This document shows positions 25,617-47,640 of a stretch of 64,000 nucleotides of DNA, piece after piece (the stretch's first letter is position 1; each line of letters opens with the position of its first letter). The notes below the pieces were generated by a model that was not told the DNA's origin, did not search any database, and worked only from the letters and a program-made list of their open reading frames with translations. The stretch covers positions 1 through 64,000 of the forward strand of contig JABVXV010000163.1 in the NCBI GenBank assembly GCA_013365325.1, written 5' to 3'. This DNA is from Dipetalonema caudispina (taxonomy: Eukaryota; Nematoda; Chromadorea; Rhabditida; Onchocercidae). A program made the translations under genes and the position numbers.

Positions 25617-27396
25617 TTACTGCTGCGGTACTTGAATATTACTCACAAATCGTTGTAATTCCGCGTTTGGATTCATCGCTACATTATTAACATCCATTTC
25701 TTCCGGTGTTGCCGATATTTCAGCTTTCAAAAGGCGTAAATTTTCGGATGAGTTATTGAGAAGAGTTCGCTGTCGTAGCTTCGAAATTTTCACCGTTGCA
25801 TTATCGCCAATCTCGTAGGAAATGATAGCACATCCGATAACTTCACCACCATGTAATTTGTTCGATAAATACCAAATATTCTTCCGAATTGTTGCTGGAC
25901 CAATGGTATTACCGTGACAATAGTATTGACGATGTAGGATATAATCGTAATCGTGCGGTACCGAATAAACTTGCCCATACTGCTTTACATGGCCTACTAC
26001 TTTGCCTTTTTTCACCATATATTTCCGAGATTTCATATGAGCAGTAAAACGGCATGTCCAACTTCCTGAAAAACAGCTCATCAAATGATGTTACAATAGA
26101 AACTGAAAGAATAAAACAATCCTGATGATAAGAATGGTGAATAAGTGTACCACTTACCTAAATTATCAGCGGTAAGATCTTTCAGCGGCACTGTTCGTGT
26201 ATCGACGAGAAATGAAATTTTCCCACCTTCTTTTCCAAGAAATATACTGGGTACTTTTTGGCAAACACATGTGTTGCTAAAATAAAGTTGATCTTTTAAA
26301 AAATTTTCAAAACTTTAGTATTCAAAGCGTTATGTTCATGCACTTTGCAGATATAGGCAGTGATAAAGCATGCATTTTGTGACTTTCCCTTGAAATCCAC
26401 TTTTTTGAGGTAATATGATTGAACTGTTACCTTCCGGGTTCTAACATTGACATAATCGGTACTGCAGAAGCAGTATTATAATAGACATAATTGTATGCAG
26501 CACAATCGCTCGTCGATTCACGTGCCCGGGGTTCGCTGGGTTGCCTGAAATTGGATTTTTTTTGTAAAATTTTCAAAACAATTCTCAAAAAATTTAAGCG
26601 AGCGGCTAAAACGGCCAAAAATTTCAGGCAACGCTTACTCGACGAAATCTTCCGGACTTTTAGCTCCAACTCCATCTTCCATATACATTTTACCTTTATT
26701 TGGGTCATAAGTAGTGCCGGCATTTTCCTGAAAATAAGTTTCGAATTAACCTAAAGAACCCTTGGAAAGAAGCCGATATTACTAGGATAAGATTACATAT
26801 CGAACACTACTTTTTATAGTAATCTCTTATTTCAGAATCATTTAAACCACTTCAACTTATAATCATTCAAATGATTCGCTGCAAACGATTTACCTTGCTG
26901 ATATTTTTAAAAATGAATGTTTTACCATACGGTATAGATATGAAAATTTACAGCAAAGACAAACCTTTAGAAATTGCTGTAATTGTGCATTTTGTGCAGC
27001 AACTGCAGCAGCAGTAGCAGCATCTGCACATGCAGTACCACCCATCGTTACTGCTACATTACTTGTTGCTGCATAAACTTCCGCCAAAATGGCGCTATCC
27101 GACGGGTATGCAACAACTGTTGCTGGCGCAGTGATAGAAGTTGCAGCTGCAGAAACTGCATGCAATTGCAAAGCATTCGTATTGCCGCCATTTGTAGTGG
27201 CGGTACTACTACGAAGACGATTCAATTCATCATATATTGGTGCCATTACTTCGGTCATCACACTTCGTATCTCGGTAACCACTTCACGGACTATTTCTTT
27301 GACCACTGGCACAATTTGGGCGCGAACTTCAGCCGCAATTGCTACTTTTAATTCATCGCTTAGTTCAATTTTTCCATCTGTACCATTTGCAACCAT
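25617..27396 (-). CDS. Unrecognised 400-aa protein, alanine-rich N-terminus
   Basis: I do not recognise this protein. Five exons on the minus strand (27396-26965, 26727-26639, 26544-26431, 26276-26158, 26065-25617) join in phase into 1203 nt, 400 aa plus stop. Residues about 10-62 form a charged amphipathic helix (start KIELSDELKVAIAAEVRAQI) that may be a coiled coil. Residues about 65-144 are rich in Ala, Thr and Val. Exon 3 carries a proline, glutamate and tyrosine-rich linker. The C-terminal half is globular, with SWTCRFTAHMKSRKYMVKKG, then a Tyr- and His-rich stretch (HDYDYILHRQYYCHG). The W-x-C-R after a GK-rich strand faintly recalls a FLYWCH-type finger, but spacing is poor and this is speculation. 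The start is the ATG 6 bases after TTTTCCAG, a likely spliced-leader acceptor. The even exon phases and sharp splice sites argue for a real gene. Confidence 0.75.
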
Positions 27397-28297
27397 ATGA
27401 CCTGGAAAATAACAAATTAACAAATAAATACTATATTTAAAATCGTCGAAGATAAGATAAAATTTATTTTAAAAAAAACCAACAAGAAAAAAAGAAAGAA
27501 GGCAAAGAAAAACAGAGTGAGAGAGGAACAAAAAAGATAAAAAGAAAGTTATTCCAACATCAGACAAACTACTCGTTCCCTGTACTCAATGTCATCTTAA
27601 TAACTAGCGGTAATAACTTCTTCCAAAAAATTACTCAATGAAAGGTATTTATAAACGATTGATTAACTCATTAAGTCAATGAATTAGATGAATATTGGTC
27701 GGATCAATTCATTGAAATTTTATTAAATTTTGCATAAAAATGTATCTCAATGGAATAGCCCAAGTATGAAGTATCATTCATTGTTGAATATAATGCTAAT
27801 CAGCTAAGCCACTAAATGGAACTGTTTGACGGCAAAGACTCTTTTGAGATTCAGCTTAACCGTGTTTGGAAAACGCATGATCGTTCATCACTAGAAGGAC
27901 AGACAGTAAAACGGAGGTCACGCCCAGTTCATGGACCAAATCAAATTAATACAAACTTTGAACTTCCGAAAACTCTCTAAAGCTAAATTTTCACACGAAC
28001 TTCAACTTTGTCAGCGATGTTAACCGCATGAAAATACATTAAGTTCACGGACCTTTTGGTGTCATCATAGTGGCTGTGTGAAGTTGGAAATTACGTCGAC
28101 AACCAATGATTTTTTCCTTATAACTTTTTGAATTCCAACGTAACCGATATCTAAATTTAACAATAATCAAAACTCACTCGACTTAAGCAGCAATTGACGT
28201 AAGGCAATGATACTTCAAGTCCTCCTTGATGACAAGCATTTCAGGATGTCATCCTAATTTTATATCTACAAAATATTATATAACTATCACAAATTAT

Positions 28298-28345
28298 ACG
28301 CACACGCATACACGCACACACACATGGATACACACACACACACAG

Positions 28346-28378
<33 letters not shown>

Positions 28379-29182
28379 ACTCTCTGCACACCACATTAGC
28401 GCACACACACACACACAACTCTCTGCACACCACATAAGCGCACACACACACACACACATCCACATATATATACACAGACACACCTATATATCATATATGA
28501 ACACACACACACACATACACACATACACACATGTACACACACATGCACATCATCCTTCTTTGATAGACAGACAGCAAAAAACCCACATGGTTAGCATGAA
28601 CAGACAGACAGACACACAGACGGACAGACCCACGGACAGACAGACACACAGACGGACAGACCCACGGACAGACAGACACACAGACGGACAGACAGACACA
28701 CACCACTCTGAATGAGCAAGCCCATTAATATGACACACAAGGGTACACACAGACACACACACACACATACGCGCGCATACACACCGTAGACAGACACACA
28801 CATACATGACACATGTGCACACACACACACACACATCCACACACATCCACACACACACACACACACACACATACCCTGAAAACAACTTGCAACGATGTAT
28901 ATACCGATCCACTTATGAGGGTTGGTATATACATACAGATACACACACACACATACACACACACTCACATACACACATACACACATACACGCATACAAAC
29001 ACCATACACACATATACAGACACACATATACACACACATAAACACAGACACACACGTTACATCGGTAGATCCCTAGACAGACAAACAGACCACATACACA
29101 CGTGGGGACAGACGGACAGACAGACACATGTGCACACACACACACATACACACACATACACACACACATACATACATACCCA
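28298..29182. repeat. AC-rich microsatellite with embedded minisatellites
   Basis: Nearly 0.9 kb of (AC)n and (ACAT)n-like sequence. Embedded are a 32-bp unit with CAGA and CGGACAGA steps repeated about three times at 28601-28702, and a unit of about 39 bp containing ACTCTCTGCACACCACAT repeated twice at about 28377-28440. All long frames here, on both strands, are low-complexity artefacts of the repeat (Thr/His on one strand, Cys/Val on the other). Assembly length may be collapsed. Confidence 0.95.
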
Positions 29183-31892
29183 CAAGACTTATCGATTCGG
29201 GGAGTGTTTTCAAGAGTTTTTTTTCTGGATCAAGTTCAAAGTAAGGAAGGATGTTCAAATTAATAGTAGTATGACTGGACTATGGTTAATTTACATATTC
29301 TAATTGTGACAGCTAATGAAAGGGAATAAGCCAAATCATTTATGGAATTTAACCATTAAATTGACCCATTATAAATGAAGCTAATATGATCCGCCCTAAG
29401 CAGCTGAGGTTACCGTCGAAATGAATATGACTGAAATAAAGAATTAAATTTTATGAATTCTAATCATTCATAAGATCCATAAAATTTATAACATCGTATA
29501 ATTCACAACCCTACTACCAACAAACAATTCAATCATCCGATCGATTAATCGAATCAGTCAAAAGTACAAACTGATTGGTAGCCTGGAAATCTAATTGTTC
29601 ATTATAGGTAAAACATACTATCATCTATCAGGTTGTATAACTTTTCCAGATAAATCATTCGAGTGTAAAATAATATTGTCAGAATTCTTTTTACAACAAA
29701 CTTGAAAATGATAAATTGAAATCGCTCGTGAAATTGTGTTCAGCTCGCTCGCTTAGGATATGACTTGCACATTTTCCGGATTTTCGATTCCGCGTGTAAA
29801 TTTTCGGAACATTGCAAAATTGATCAGTTTTAATTTATGAACTTCAATAATGTGTATTGTTTAATAGTTACATAAGATATCAATCTGCATTGTTTGTATC
29901 ACTTGATAAACGATAAAGAAACTGTAAATAGATGGTGAAGTTTTACTACTACTTGATCGGATTCAATTAGTTGATTCTAAGTTCTGAGAATTTCTTGAGG
30001 TAATCTCTGAGTAGAGTGAAGAAGTGAACACGTTGATAACCGAAGGTGCTTCATTTATTGTATTCAGTTATTTGATTTCCTAAATATTTCAAAAAAATTT
30101 GATAAGCAATAAATTTTTGAGAAAATTTGAAAGAATTCAATTTGCATTATTCCAAGCTTTGACAATGATCATACGTATCATCATGGGAGAAATATAAGAT
30201 CAGATGATATCCTTCACTTTATTAATTTTAAAATTACACAATTTGATGTAATTATTACAAAAGATTTTCGATTTCTAAAGAATTTACCAACTTTTTCTCT
30301 CTGAGTGATACGTCGATGAATGAGCGTGACACATTTTTGACGTAATTGTCAAATGATATGAAATATATAAAATCATTATGATCATTATTAGTCTTCAGCT
30401 TGTGATTATTGATATTAAAACATTATGCATGTCAAGCACAACTATTTTAATTTTCACTGTTTTGGGTAAATTTTAAAATAACCTATCCCTTTTTTCATCA
30501 CTATCGGTAATTCATGATGTTCACTAAATGAATTGCGTCTTCTCTCACGTTGAATCGCATGAATTTAGTGTGCTTACGGTTATTTCACAACAAACAACAA
30601 TTTATTGAATAGAAATAGCAGCTATTATAACATAACAATATTAATTTTATATATTAAATATAATTTTTTATAATTTATTAACTTACGAAGTTCAAATAGT
30701 ACTTTATCAGGATTTCAAAACGGTTACAATAGAAACATATCTTTTTAGGTTAATCCGATTCTGAAGTTTTTGACACTCCGAAAGATTTCAACAAATATAT
30801 GAATGTTTTTAGTAGAACAAATTCGCTATTCTTTTAAACGATGAAAATATTAAATGATAAAGCCTTCGATAGCAATATCCTCTATATTACAGAACGAACA
30901 CTTTGATAATATTCACTACGATATATTCCTCTTTTCAAAATTCACGAAAAAAATTCCAATTTTTCAAAAAAATAAAAGATAAATGTGAGCATAAAAGATT
31001 GATATCATTTGAATTTTTAAACTCTTAGTGCATCACCAGCAACTATTAAATCTTTTCTGTACAGCACACAATGAAAAGATTCTGGACGTGTATATAGCAT
31101 AATCGATAGAGCTATTAAAAATTTCCAGAAGCTTTCACTGAAACATTGAAAATAAAATATCATGAAAATAGAATGTTTCAAGTTTACTTCATTTCTTTTC
31201 AATAAATACTTTTGCAACATATAATTCACCGATTTCGCTAATCTATCAGAATGTATGTAGTAGCAGTTTGATACTGCAAATTTTCAACACTTATCGACAA
31301 CAATATATCAATGAATACTGGAATGCAATATTTAGTACTTTTGATATTCGGCAGAATCATTGAAGTAGGAAAAGTAAGACTGCCCAATTGCTGGTCTCTT
31401 CACTCCATCTTGTTTGCTTATAATCCAAAGCTCAAAAAACTTGGAACGTTTTGCAACAATATGAGGAATCTTTAGTTAGTAACTGATGAATTCGTAGTTC
31501 TACACCGTTATTTTGATATTTGGTATCAAATTTAGGAAAATTAAAAATCTGAACCTTAATCCCAATCATTCATATATACGTAAGGCTGGAAAAATTATAA
31601 AATTCCAACAATCGTAACCTCTTAGAATAATTAAACTTTCCCAAAAAAAAAAAAAAATTATCGCCACGTATCAGTTCACCAGTTAATGTTCGTTATTTCT
31701 TCCCAGTTTCTAGCGTTTAATGACGATATCAATCTATCAATGTTAGAAAATGATAAAGCATTCATTTTTGCTTATACGCTGAGCGGTTAAAATTAAATTT
31801 TGACCTCTTAAGTGCATAACTTTCCCTTGATCCTACTACGCATACCATAGATAAATTAGAAGTAGGATTTTTTTTTTTCTAGCAGTAAATAG

Positions 31893-31978
31893 CTAAACTG
31901 TAAGAATGGCCTGATTTTTGCGGCAAATATATCTGGAATAAAATATGCCACAAAAATCAAGCCATTGTTACAGCTTAG
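31893..31978 (-). ncRNA. Putative microRNA precursor hairpin
   Basis: Arms 31893-31925 and 31946-31978 (33 nt each) are inverted copies around a 20-nt loop. They differ at four positions. In a minus-strand RNA three of the four become G:U wobble pairs and one is a C-C mismatch; in a plus-strand RNA the same three would be A-C mismatches. This strand bias in wobble compensation is typical of a selected RNA stem and points to minus-strand transcription. Stem length, loop size and lack of coding potential fit a pre-miRNA. I cannot match either arm to a known microRNA seed from memory. Confidence 0.6.
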
Positions 31979-34900
31979 GACAACACGGTACTGTCGGCTA
32001 CTGTTTCCTATGGAAAGTTTAGCATTTTATCCAAATTACAGTACCAAAATAAGCAATACCATACACATCACAATCTGCATGATTCATATTAAACCCAAAT
32101 ATTGGCATACTATATCAAAGTCTCCAGCTGATGTCTGAAACTCAGAAAATCCGTCCGACTTTCTTCTGTAAAACATTGGTCAACAAGAAATTTATTTTTA
32201 AAAAATACATCATTTCAAACCAATATAGAGAAAAGGAAAGGACCAAACAATAATAATGTAAAAAAAAAAAACTTCACTAATGTGGGCAAAGTGACTGAGG
32301 AAAAGATAAAAGACCGATGCATATTTATTTAAATAATAATAACATCAGGCATGTCACATTAGTGTATCAAACACGTGTACATAGAACAGTGTACGATAAT
32401 TCTTTTGCTTCTGGAATATTTTTTCTTCTTTCCAACAAGCAAGTTTTTTGCCAAATGCTCGTCATTAATGAGATTGCTGTACATGCGCCGATCAGATCTT
32501 CACTCTGATTTTCACTATAAGAAGTCCTTGGACGGTCCAAAATATGACAGTCTAATCGTAATTCGGAAATTTCACGAGAATTGCTCCCTTTTTTAAACAA
32601 TAAACATAACAGGAAAACATATTATCCAATCTGAATAAGTTTTAAAAAAAGATTTCAAAAAAAAAAGAAAGAAAAAATGAAAATCGCAATTTTGACCGAA
32701 AAATAAATTACCCCTGTAAGATTGAAATTCAGAAAACTGAATACCATGAAACTCGAAATCTTCAAATCTGCTCCAGAACCGGATAAAAAGACAATATAGT
32801 TCCAAAATCCGGAAGAACGAGAGAGACGATTTAGCAAGATTAGCACAGCATCGCCTGCTAGCAAAACTTCAAGCTGAATAATGCACCCCGACCATAATAT
32901 GATGAGTTTAAAAAAATGTAAAATTACAGCAGTAATACACTGGAATTTGCTGGAAATAAACAATAGAACCAAAGATAAACTGGAATAGAAAATCTTTCAA
33001 AAAAGATTTGAATCACAAAGAACCATCTAAAAAATCACAAAAACTTTGGCCCAATAGGCCAATATCTTTTGCCATTATAAGATAATCATTACAGCTACGG
33101 AAATCAGTATAATGATCGCCGCTACCATTATATCATCGTCTACAGCTGAGAATACATAAGTATATATATATTTTTTCATATCATTTTATCATAGCTTATC
33201 ATAATTGGGGAACAACAGCATTCAAGCCACTTTCTTTTCTTCACCCTTTGCATCATCCTTCTTGTCTTTCTTCATATCTGAAATGGATGGAATAACCGTA
33301 CAAAATTATCCATGCTTCCGTTCCACTCAAGCGTGAAATCTAATTCCTCATCCAAATCACTGAGATCCAAATGTTTTACAACGAAGCATGTTTGAAAGGG
33401 TATGATGGCGAAGCACGACGAAGGGTGCAGAAATTTAAATGCTTTTTTTCTATTATACCATTTTTTGCAAAGTTTCTCGAAAACTGGAATAGCATTTACA
33501 AATTTTGCTTTGATTAATAGCTGCTTGAATACTGCTTGTATCACTATGTAAAAAGGCCCAGTTCTCCATTCTAAGTAAAAAAGATTTAGAGCCGTCCAGG
33601 ACTGTTTTCGAATTCGTTTTTATATGTTACTTCCAAACACTTTTTCGAAAATTCCAAAATATTTAAAATTTGGTTGACTGCCTGGTCTGCTTTGTGTGCA
33701 AATACGTAACAAACTATAAACAGAAAGAAAAGTCCATATCCTAAACAAACAATTTAAATTCAATTCGTTCACATTCGCAGAAATTATACACTAATCTTTT
33801 GATGCACATTATGAGGCAGAAAGCATACAAAACTTCCTTTGTTAGAAACAAATCTACATTGAAAATATTAGCTACTTTCAAACGCCCAAGTATGAAGTTC
33901 GAGTGGATAACCAAATATCAAAGCTTATGGATCATATTTCGATGTCCATGTTATAAATGATATTTGCCGCCTTTATTAGCACCAAACATCTACTAGGAGG
34001 AGTGAAATAAAAAATCTCAGATCGGGCGACAATATCCACAGATGAAAGATTATGAAATTCAATAAAAGCAATAACTTTCTAAAAAAGTTATCGGATGAAT
34101 TTATATTAGCTCAAAAAAATATCAATTTAATGAGATGTACAACCAAAGTACATCTTCACAAGGAAAGGGAAGTACTACAGATTATAACCGCTAACTTCAA
34201 AACCTGGACATCTAAGCCGCACAAACAATCGAAGGTAATGCACTTCGCAAAGCCCCTGTGTAACATTTATTAAAAATAATACGCTGATAAAGCAGTACTC
34301 AAAAAGCAACTTTTTTTTACTTATCTAACTAGAAATCACTTTGAAATGACTAACAAAGGAAGACTATAGGACTTATTTTTCTCCCTCCTCCCCACCTCAG
34401 TGCACCGAAAATTGGAGACATGGAATTTCTTAAACTCGAGTTGAATTTCAAAAGAGAGAGTAATTCATTGGACCGATTGTGCTTTTTGTGTCACATTTTC
34501 TGGAACAAACCTGAAATAAAGTAAGTCCCATGTAATGCACAACGAAAAACAAATTGATCAACACAAATACTAGCACCACAACAGCAACATAAAGCAAATA
34601 ACCCAAACATTTCCCAGGATAATTTCGTAAAAACTGAATCGTAGGAAGAATCAGGCTAGGTTTAAACGTCATCAGAACTCCCAAGTAATTGCCGTTTACA
34701 GAATTAGAAGTAGCAACAAATCCGCTTCCTCATATCCAAGTAATTTCTTGAACAGAATCCATTGAGATTTTGGAGCTTTCAAAAACAAAAATTCCACTTC
34801 AATTTCCAGAAAAAAAAAAAAAAAAAAAAAAACAGCGGAAGCATCGAATTTTGACCAATATAGAAATGCAGCCCATACAGACGCGGAGAAATACTAACCA

Positions 34901-36179
34901 ATTTCCTGAATTTTCGTGATAAATTCAAATCAACAGTATGAGATACTAATAATTTTGCTGGAAAACTTATATTTCATCAAAAGATTCATCTTCAACTTGC
35001 CCCGAATCGGTACAGCATAGAAATATGTATTTCCCATAACACAGTGCTTTTCCTAGTGCAATTTCACTTAGTTGGTTTTACTAACCTTAGCATGAAATTA
35101 TTAAATTAAAAATTGATTCGCAGGAAATTATTAAAAAATATATTCGTTGGAAAGATAGTGAAACTGCAGGCACAAAAAAGTCAAAAGATAGAAAACCAGC
35201 AAGGAAGTGATGTGCTACGTAACAAAATTCGGACGGAATAGTGAAGGATAAGTTTCCTTACAGGAACAGTAGCATATACAACGAATGAATCGACCGCTAT
35301 TTCATGAATGGGAAAGAAAAAAATCTAAAGACGGAGCTTTTCTGGGAAGTTTTAGAACAACAGCAGGAGAAAATCAAAGCAAAAGAGAAGTACTATATAA
35401 CTTACACTGTTTTCCGTTTAGTTTCAGTATACTTTTCGTTGTACTAAGAAAAAACTGTATCTAAAGTAAATCTCGAACCATACCAAACATAAGTATCTTT
35501 TTTCAAGACGTTTTAGACAGTTTGAAATTAGTCTCAGCATGCTGCTTACATATACGCTTCATGGATGGGAAATTCAGTATTCCGAACTCCCATCTAGATA
35601 AGATGCATAATTTTTGTTACCTTTGAAGGGTTGTTTCCCAAAGATGTACGCCAAAAACTAGGCAAATCGGAGAATATATTCCAATATTCTCACTTTTTCT
35701 CTCCATCAACGATCCCTACTTAAATTCTCATTATATTCGAAGACAATCACTACAGTTTCCACTAATCGATGAAAGAAAAACCCAGCTAATTTTTAAGTAC
35801 CAGCGCTTATGTTGCAAAACTGATTCTTTTGACTACTTCCTCCGTATTGTAAAAATATGACGACTGGCTATGTGACGCAACACCGGAAACATCACAGTAT
35901 AGAAATATTTTTTGCGCACGGCAAATTTTGAAGACGAATAAAGTAGATTAGCAAATAAATACTAATATGATAGCTTTCATTCGTTTAGCTCATAGAAAAT
36001 GAAACTGGAACTTAAATTTGAGTAAGAACTCAAGTACTCGCCAAGGAATCATACGCTAAACACTGTAAGGTCAGAAGACAGCAGCATGCAAAGACAAATA
36101 CAATCTGATAATCTCAGAAAAAAGAACAGAAATGATGTGAAGAGTTTGTGCTGGCATAAAGAACAAAACGACGTACAAA

Positions 36180-45214
<9,035 letters not shown>

Positions 45215-46645
45215 TTCATTAGCTCAATATACGATGCACAGAACAAAGAATAAATTGGAGAACTGAATGGTAAAATTACTTTTTGAAAACACTGCTCATC
45301 TTCCTTCGAAACCCTTACTTTCTTTGGATCTACTTCCATACCATAAGTAATTTATCACGACACTTCTTACTGTTTCTTCTCAAAAAGTCCAACCTGTTCG
45401 GATTCTTACCTATATCTTACTAATCTCCCAGTATTATTCATGCACAAAGCTAATTAACCTCTGTAACAATACTAGTACGTCTACTATGTACTGTCCAAAA
45501 GAAGACTTCTTATAATTTCAGTGAAATCATACGAACAGTTCCATAATCTTACTTAATCGATACATTAAAAAATATCTAAATCGAGATAAAAGTTCAGAAA
45601 TCAAGAACAACTCATATCAGTTAGAGTAATATGAATTCATTTCTCATCTTATTTTCATCAATCCCTGATCGGTACGATGAAGTGATACAAACCCTCATTG
45701 TTTAGGAATATCTTATTTTACACCGAAAAACACCACAATTTCTGGAACTTAAAGTATTAAGTATCCACAAAATCAAACGTGAGCTTATGACATAAAAAAA
45801 TTATCCCTCTTCCTAGTTCAATAATGCGAAAGAGAGAGAGCGAGAGAAAAAAAAAGAAAGAAAAACTTGCCCATATTGACTTTGACCCGTGAAGCTGTAC
45901 ATCCTATAATAAGGAATTCTTAAATTTCCCAAAGGCTCTGTCTTTCCCCAGAACGAAATCAACAAACCTATAATCATAAATCATCGATCACATCATAAAT
46001 TCAATATCATTTTCACTTCGAAATATACAAACTAACTTTCCTTTCCTTTACCTCCAAACAATTCCAATTCACATATCTCTTTCAAACTCCCCACCCTAAT
46101 CCATCATTAGTTTACTTCTCTTCCATCTCTTTCCTTGGCCCACCCTTCTACAAACTCAATACTGATTTTAAAAAAAATCAATACGCCTGACTACTGTAGC
46201 TCCCATTATCGGATACCACTTCTTGCAGCCATAAATCCATGATCATTGATGTCATCTAAAGTCCTGTCCAGCTGTCAATAATGGGAATTTTCTTTATCTG
46301 CTCTCAATTCAATTTAGGAGCAGATTACAAATATTTTAAGATTCCCATGACAAATGAAATATTCTCCATTAAAGTGGAAAAAGACATTCATATGACAGAA
46401 CTGAACTGTAATGTTAGTAGGAGAGAAATTCATCAAGTAAGAAGAGCAAGATGTGCTAGTAATTTAACAATATGTAAATGAACGATAATCTTATAGAGAA
46501 AACGTTCAAAAATAATGGAATTGATAGTACAAAATAGAAGCATTCTTGGTTGTACGAATACATTATTCGCCTGACAAACTTTTATTTCAATACAATTAAC
46601 AACCAACACAAAAACAGTAATGATTTATAAAATTGAAAATCTCAT
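45215..46645. other. Region between eL34 3' end and ZFR start
   Basis: About 1.4 kb separating two minus-strand genes. This is much wider than typical nematode operon spacing, so they are probably independent. A possible extra 5' exon of ZFR is near 45910-45880: an acceptor-like TTATAG, then ATG TAC AGC TTC, with a GT just after GGGCAA. It could not be joined in phase to the 45214 exon. GA-repeats occur at 45832-45865. Confidence 0.5.
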
Positions 46646-47640
46646 TTATTTCTTCTCAGCTTTAATTTTTGCTTTCAACACACGTGCAACGATTTTCTGT
46701 TCTTCGATTAGAAAAGCACGAATAATACGTTCTCGTACGGCAGCTGCTGAGAGACAACCACCATAAGCACGAGTCACATGCTTCAGTCGTTTTGTCATCT
46801 TCTGCAGCTGGCGCGGCCTCGCCGGCTTGATCTAAAACAAAATGTAGATAGAAAGTATTAATTTTCAGTTTCCAGTTATACACATTGCTAAATGGAAGAT
46901 AAAAATACTACAAAGCTCCGAAAATGAGTTCGTCTCTAGTTTTTCACTTAAATTCGATGTTCTGTAATGCCATGTCGTAATGATTTGGAAATAAGAAACG
47001 TGGCGTAAACAAATATACTTTGCACTCAGAAACATCGAATTATAATACAGTAAGATTTTTCCAAACCAAACGATAAACTTAATGTATTGAATGAGTAATG
47101 GTGAAAAAGCGCTTACTCCCTTCAACTTGACTCCAGTATCGCCACATCGTGCCACAGAACCTTTCTTCTTTCTGTACAGGAAGACTACACGTCCACCTGG
47201 TGTTTTCGACACCTGCAAATGAATTTGTAAGAAACATCACCATTACATATAGAAATGCTTAGTAAAAAGATCACCATTACAAATGGAAATTAATGGTTTT
47301 AGAAGGGGATTCCCTCCCAAGTGCATAAATATATGCGAGAGAAGTGAGACAGAGAGAGGTTTTTGAGGAAAGAATAGGTTGGGTTGTATGAGACATGGGA
47401 TGAGTAACTGCGATTTTCTTAAATATATTATATAGTCTGGAAGAGAGCTTTTTGGAAACAAGAGCAAATAAACTCATTTCATCTACGTTACTTCGTTTCT
47501 CCCACGACCCGTATAATCTCAAATTTCTTCAAAGCTTGCGGGGAACCTAGTTTATATTTAAATTACAACAAAGCTACCTTGGTTTTATTGGATGTGGTGT
47601 TATAACAGAGACGTCGTCGATATGTCAATCGTTGCGGCAT
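46646..47640 (-). CDS. rpl-34: 60S ribosomal protein eL34
   Basis: Structural protein of the large cytosolic ribosomal subunit. Exons 47640-47578 (21 aa), 47212-47117 (32 aa) and 46831-46646 give 114 aa, matching the family length of about 110-117. Recognisable blocks are [20 protein letters not shown] at the start, [22 protein letters not shown], and near the end [20 protein letters not shown]. The start ATG is 12 bases after a TTTTAG acceptor, as expected for spliced-leader addition. The stop TAA lies inside an AATAAA motif, so the poly(A) signal may overlap the stop codon. Of the zinc-knuckle cysteines remembered from human eL34 (CGVC and CAKC), only one aligned Cys (C44) is left here; the second pair reads SAAA, although a Cys is found at 79. 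Confidence 0.96.

Larger units (their letters stand above)
27397..36179. other. Long intergenic region; no confident protein gene
   Basis: About 8.8 kb. From 28.3 to 29.2 kb it is AC and CAGA satellite DNA. A microRNA-like hairpin lies at 31893-31978. The rest is AT-rich with scattered minus-strand frames of 60-105 codons. A possible last exon with a lysine-rich C-terminus (33222-33277) and a hydrophobic frame (34448-34740) might belong to an undetected minus-strand gene, but no coherent model could be built. Confidence 0.5.

Noticed and set aside
28241..29303. Many long overlapping reading frames up to 192 codons on both strands
   Set aside because: They are translations of the AC/CAGA satellite (Cys-Val or His-Thr strings), with no splice signals or family resemblance.
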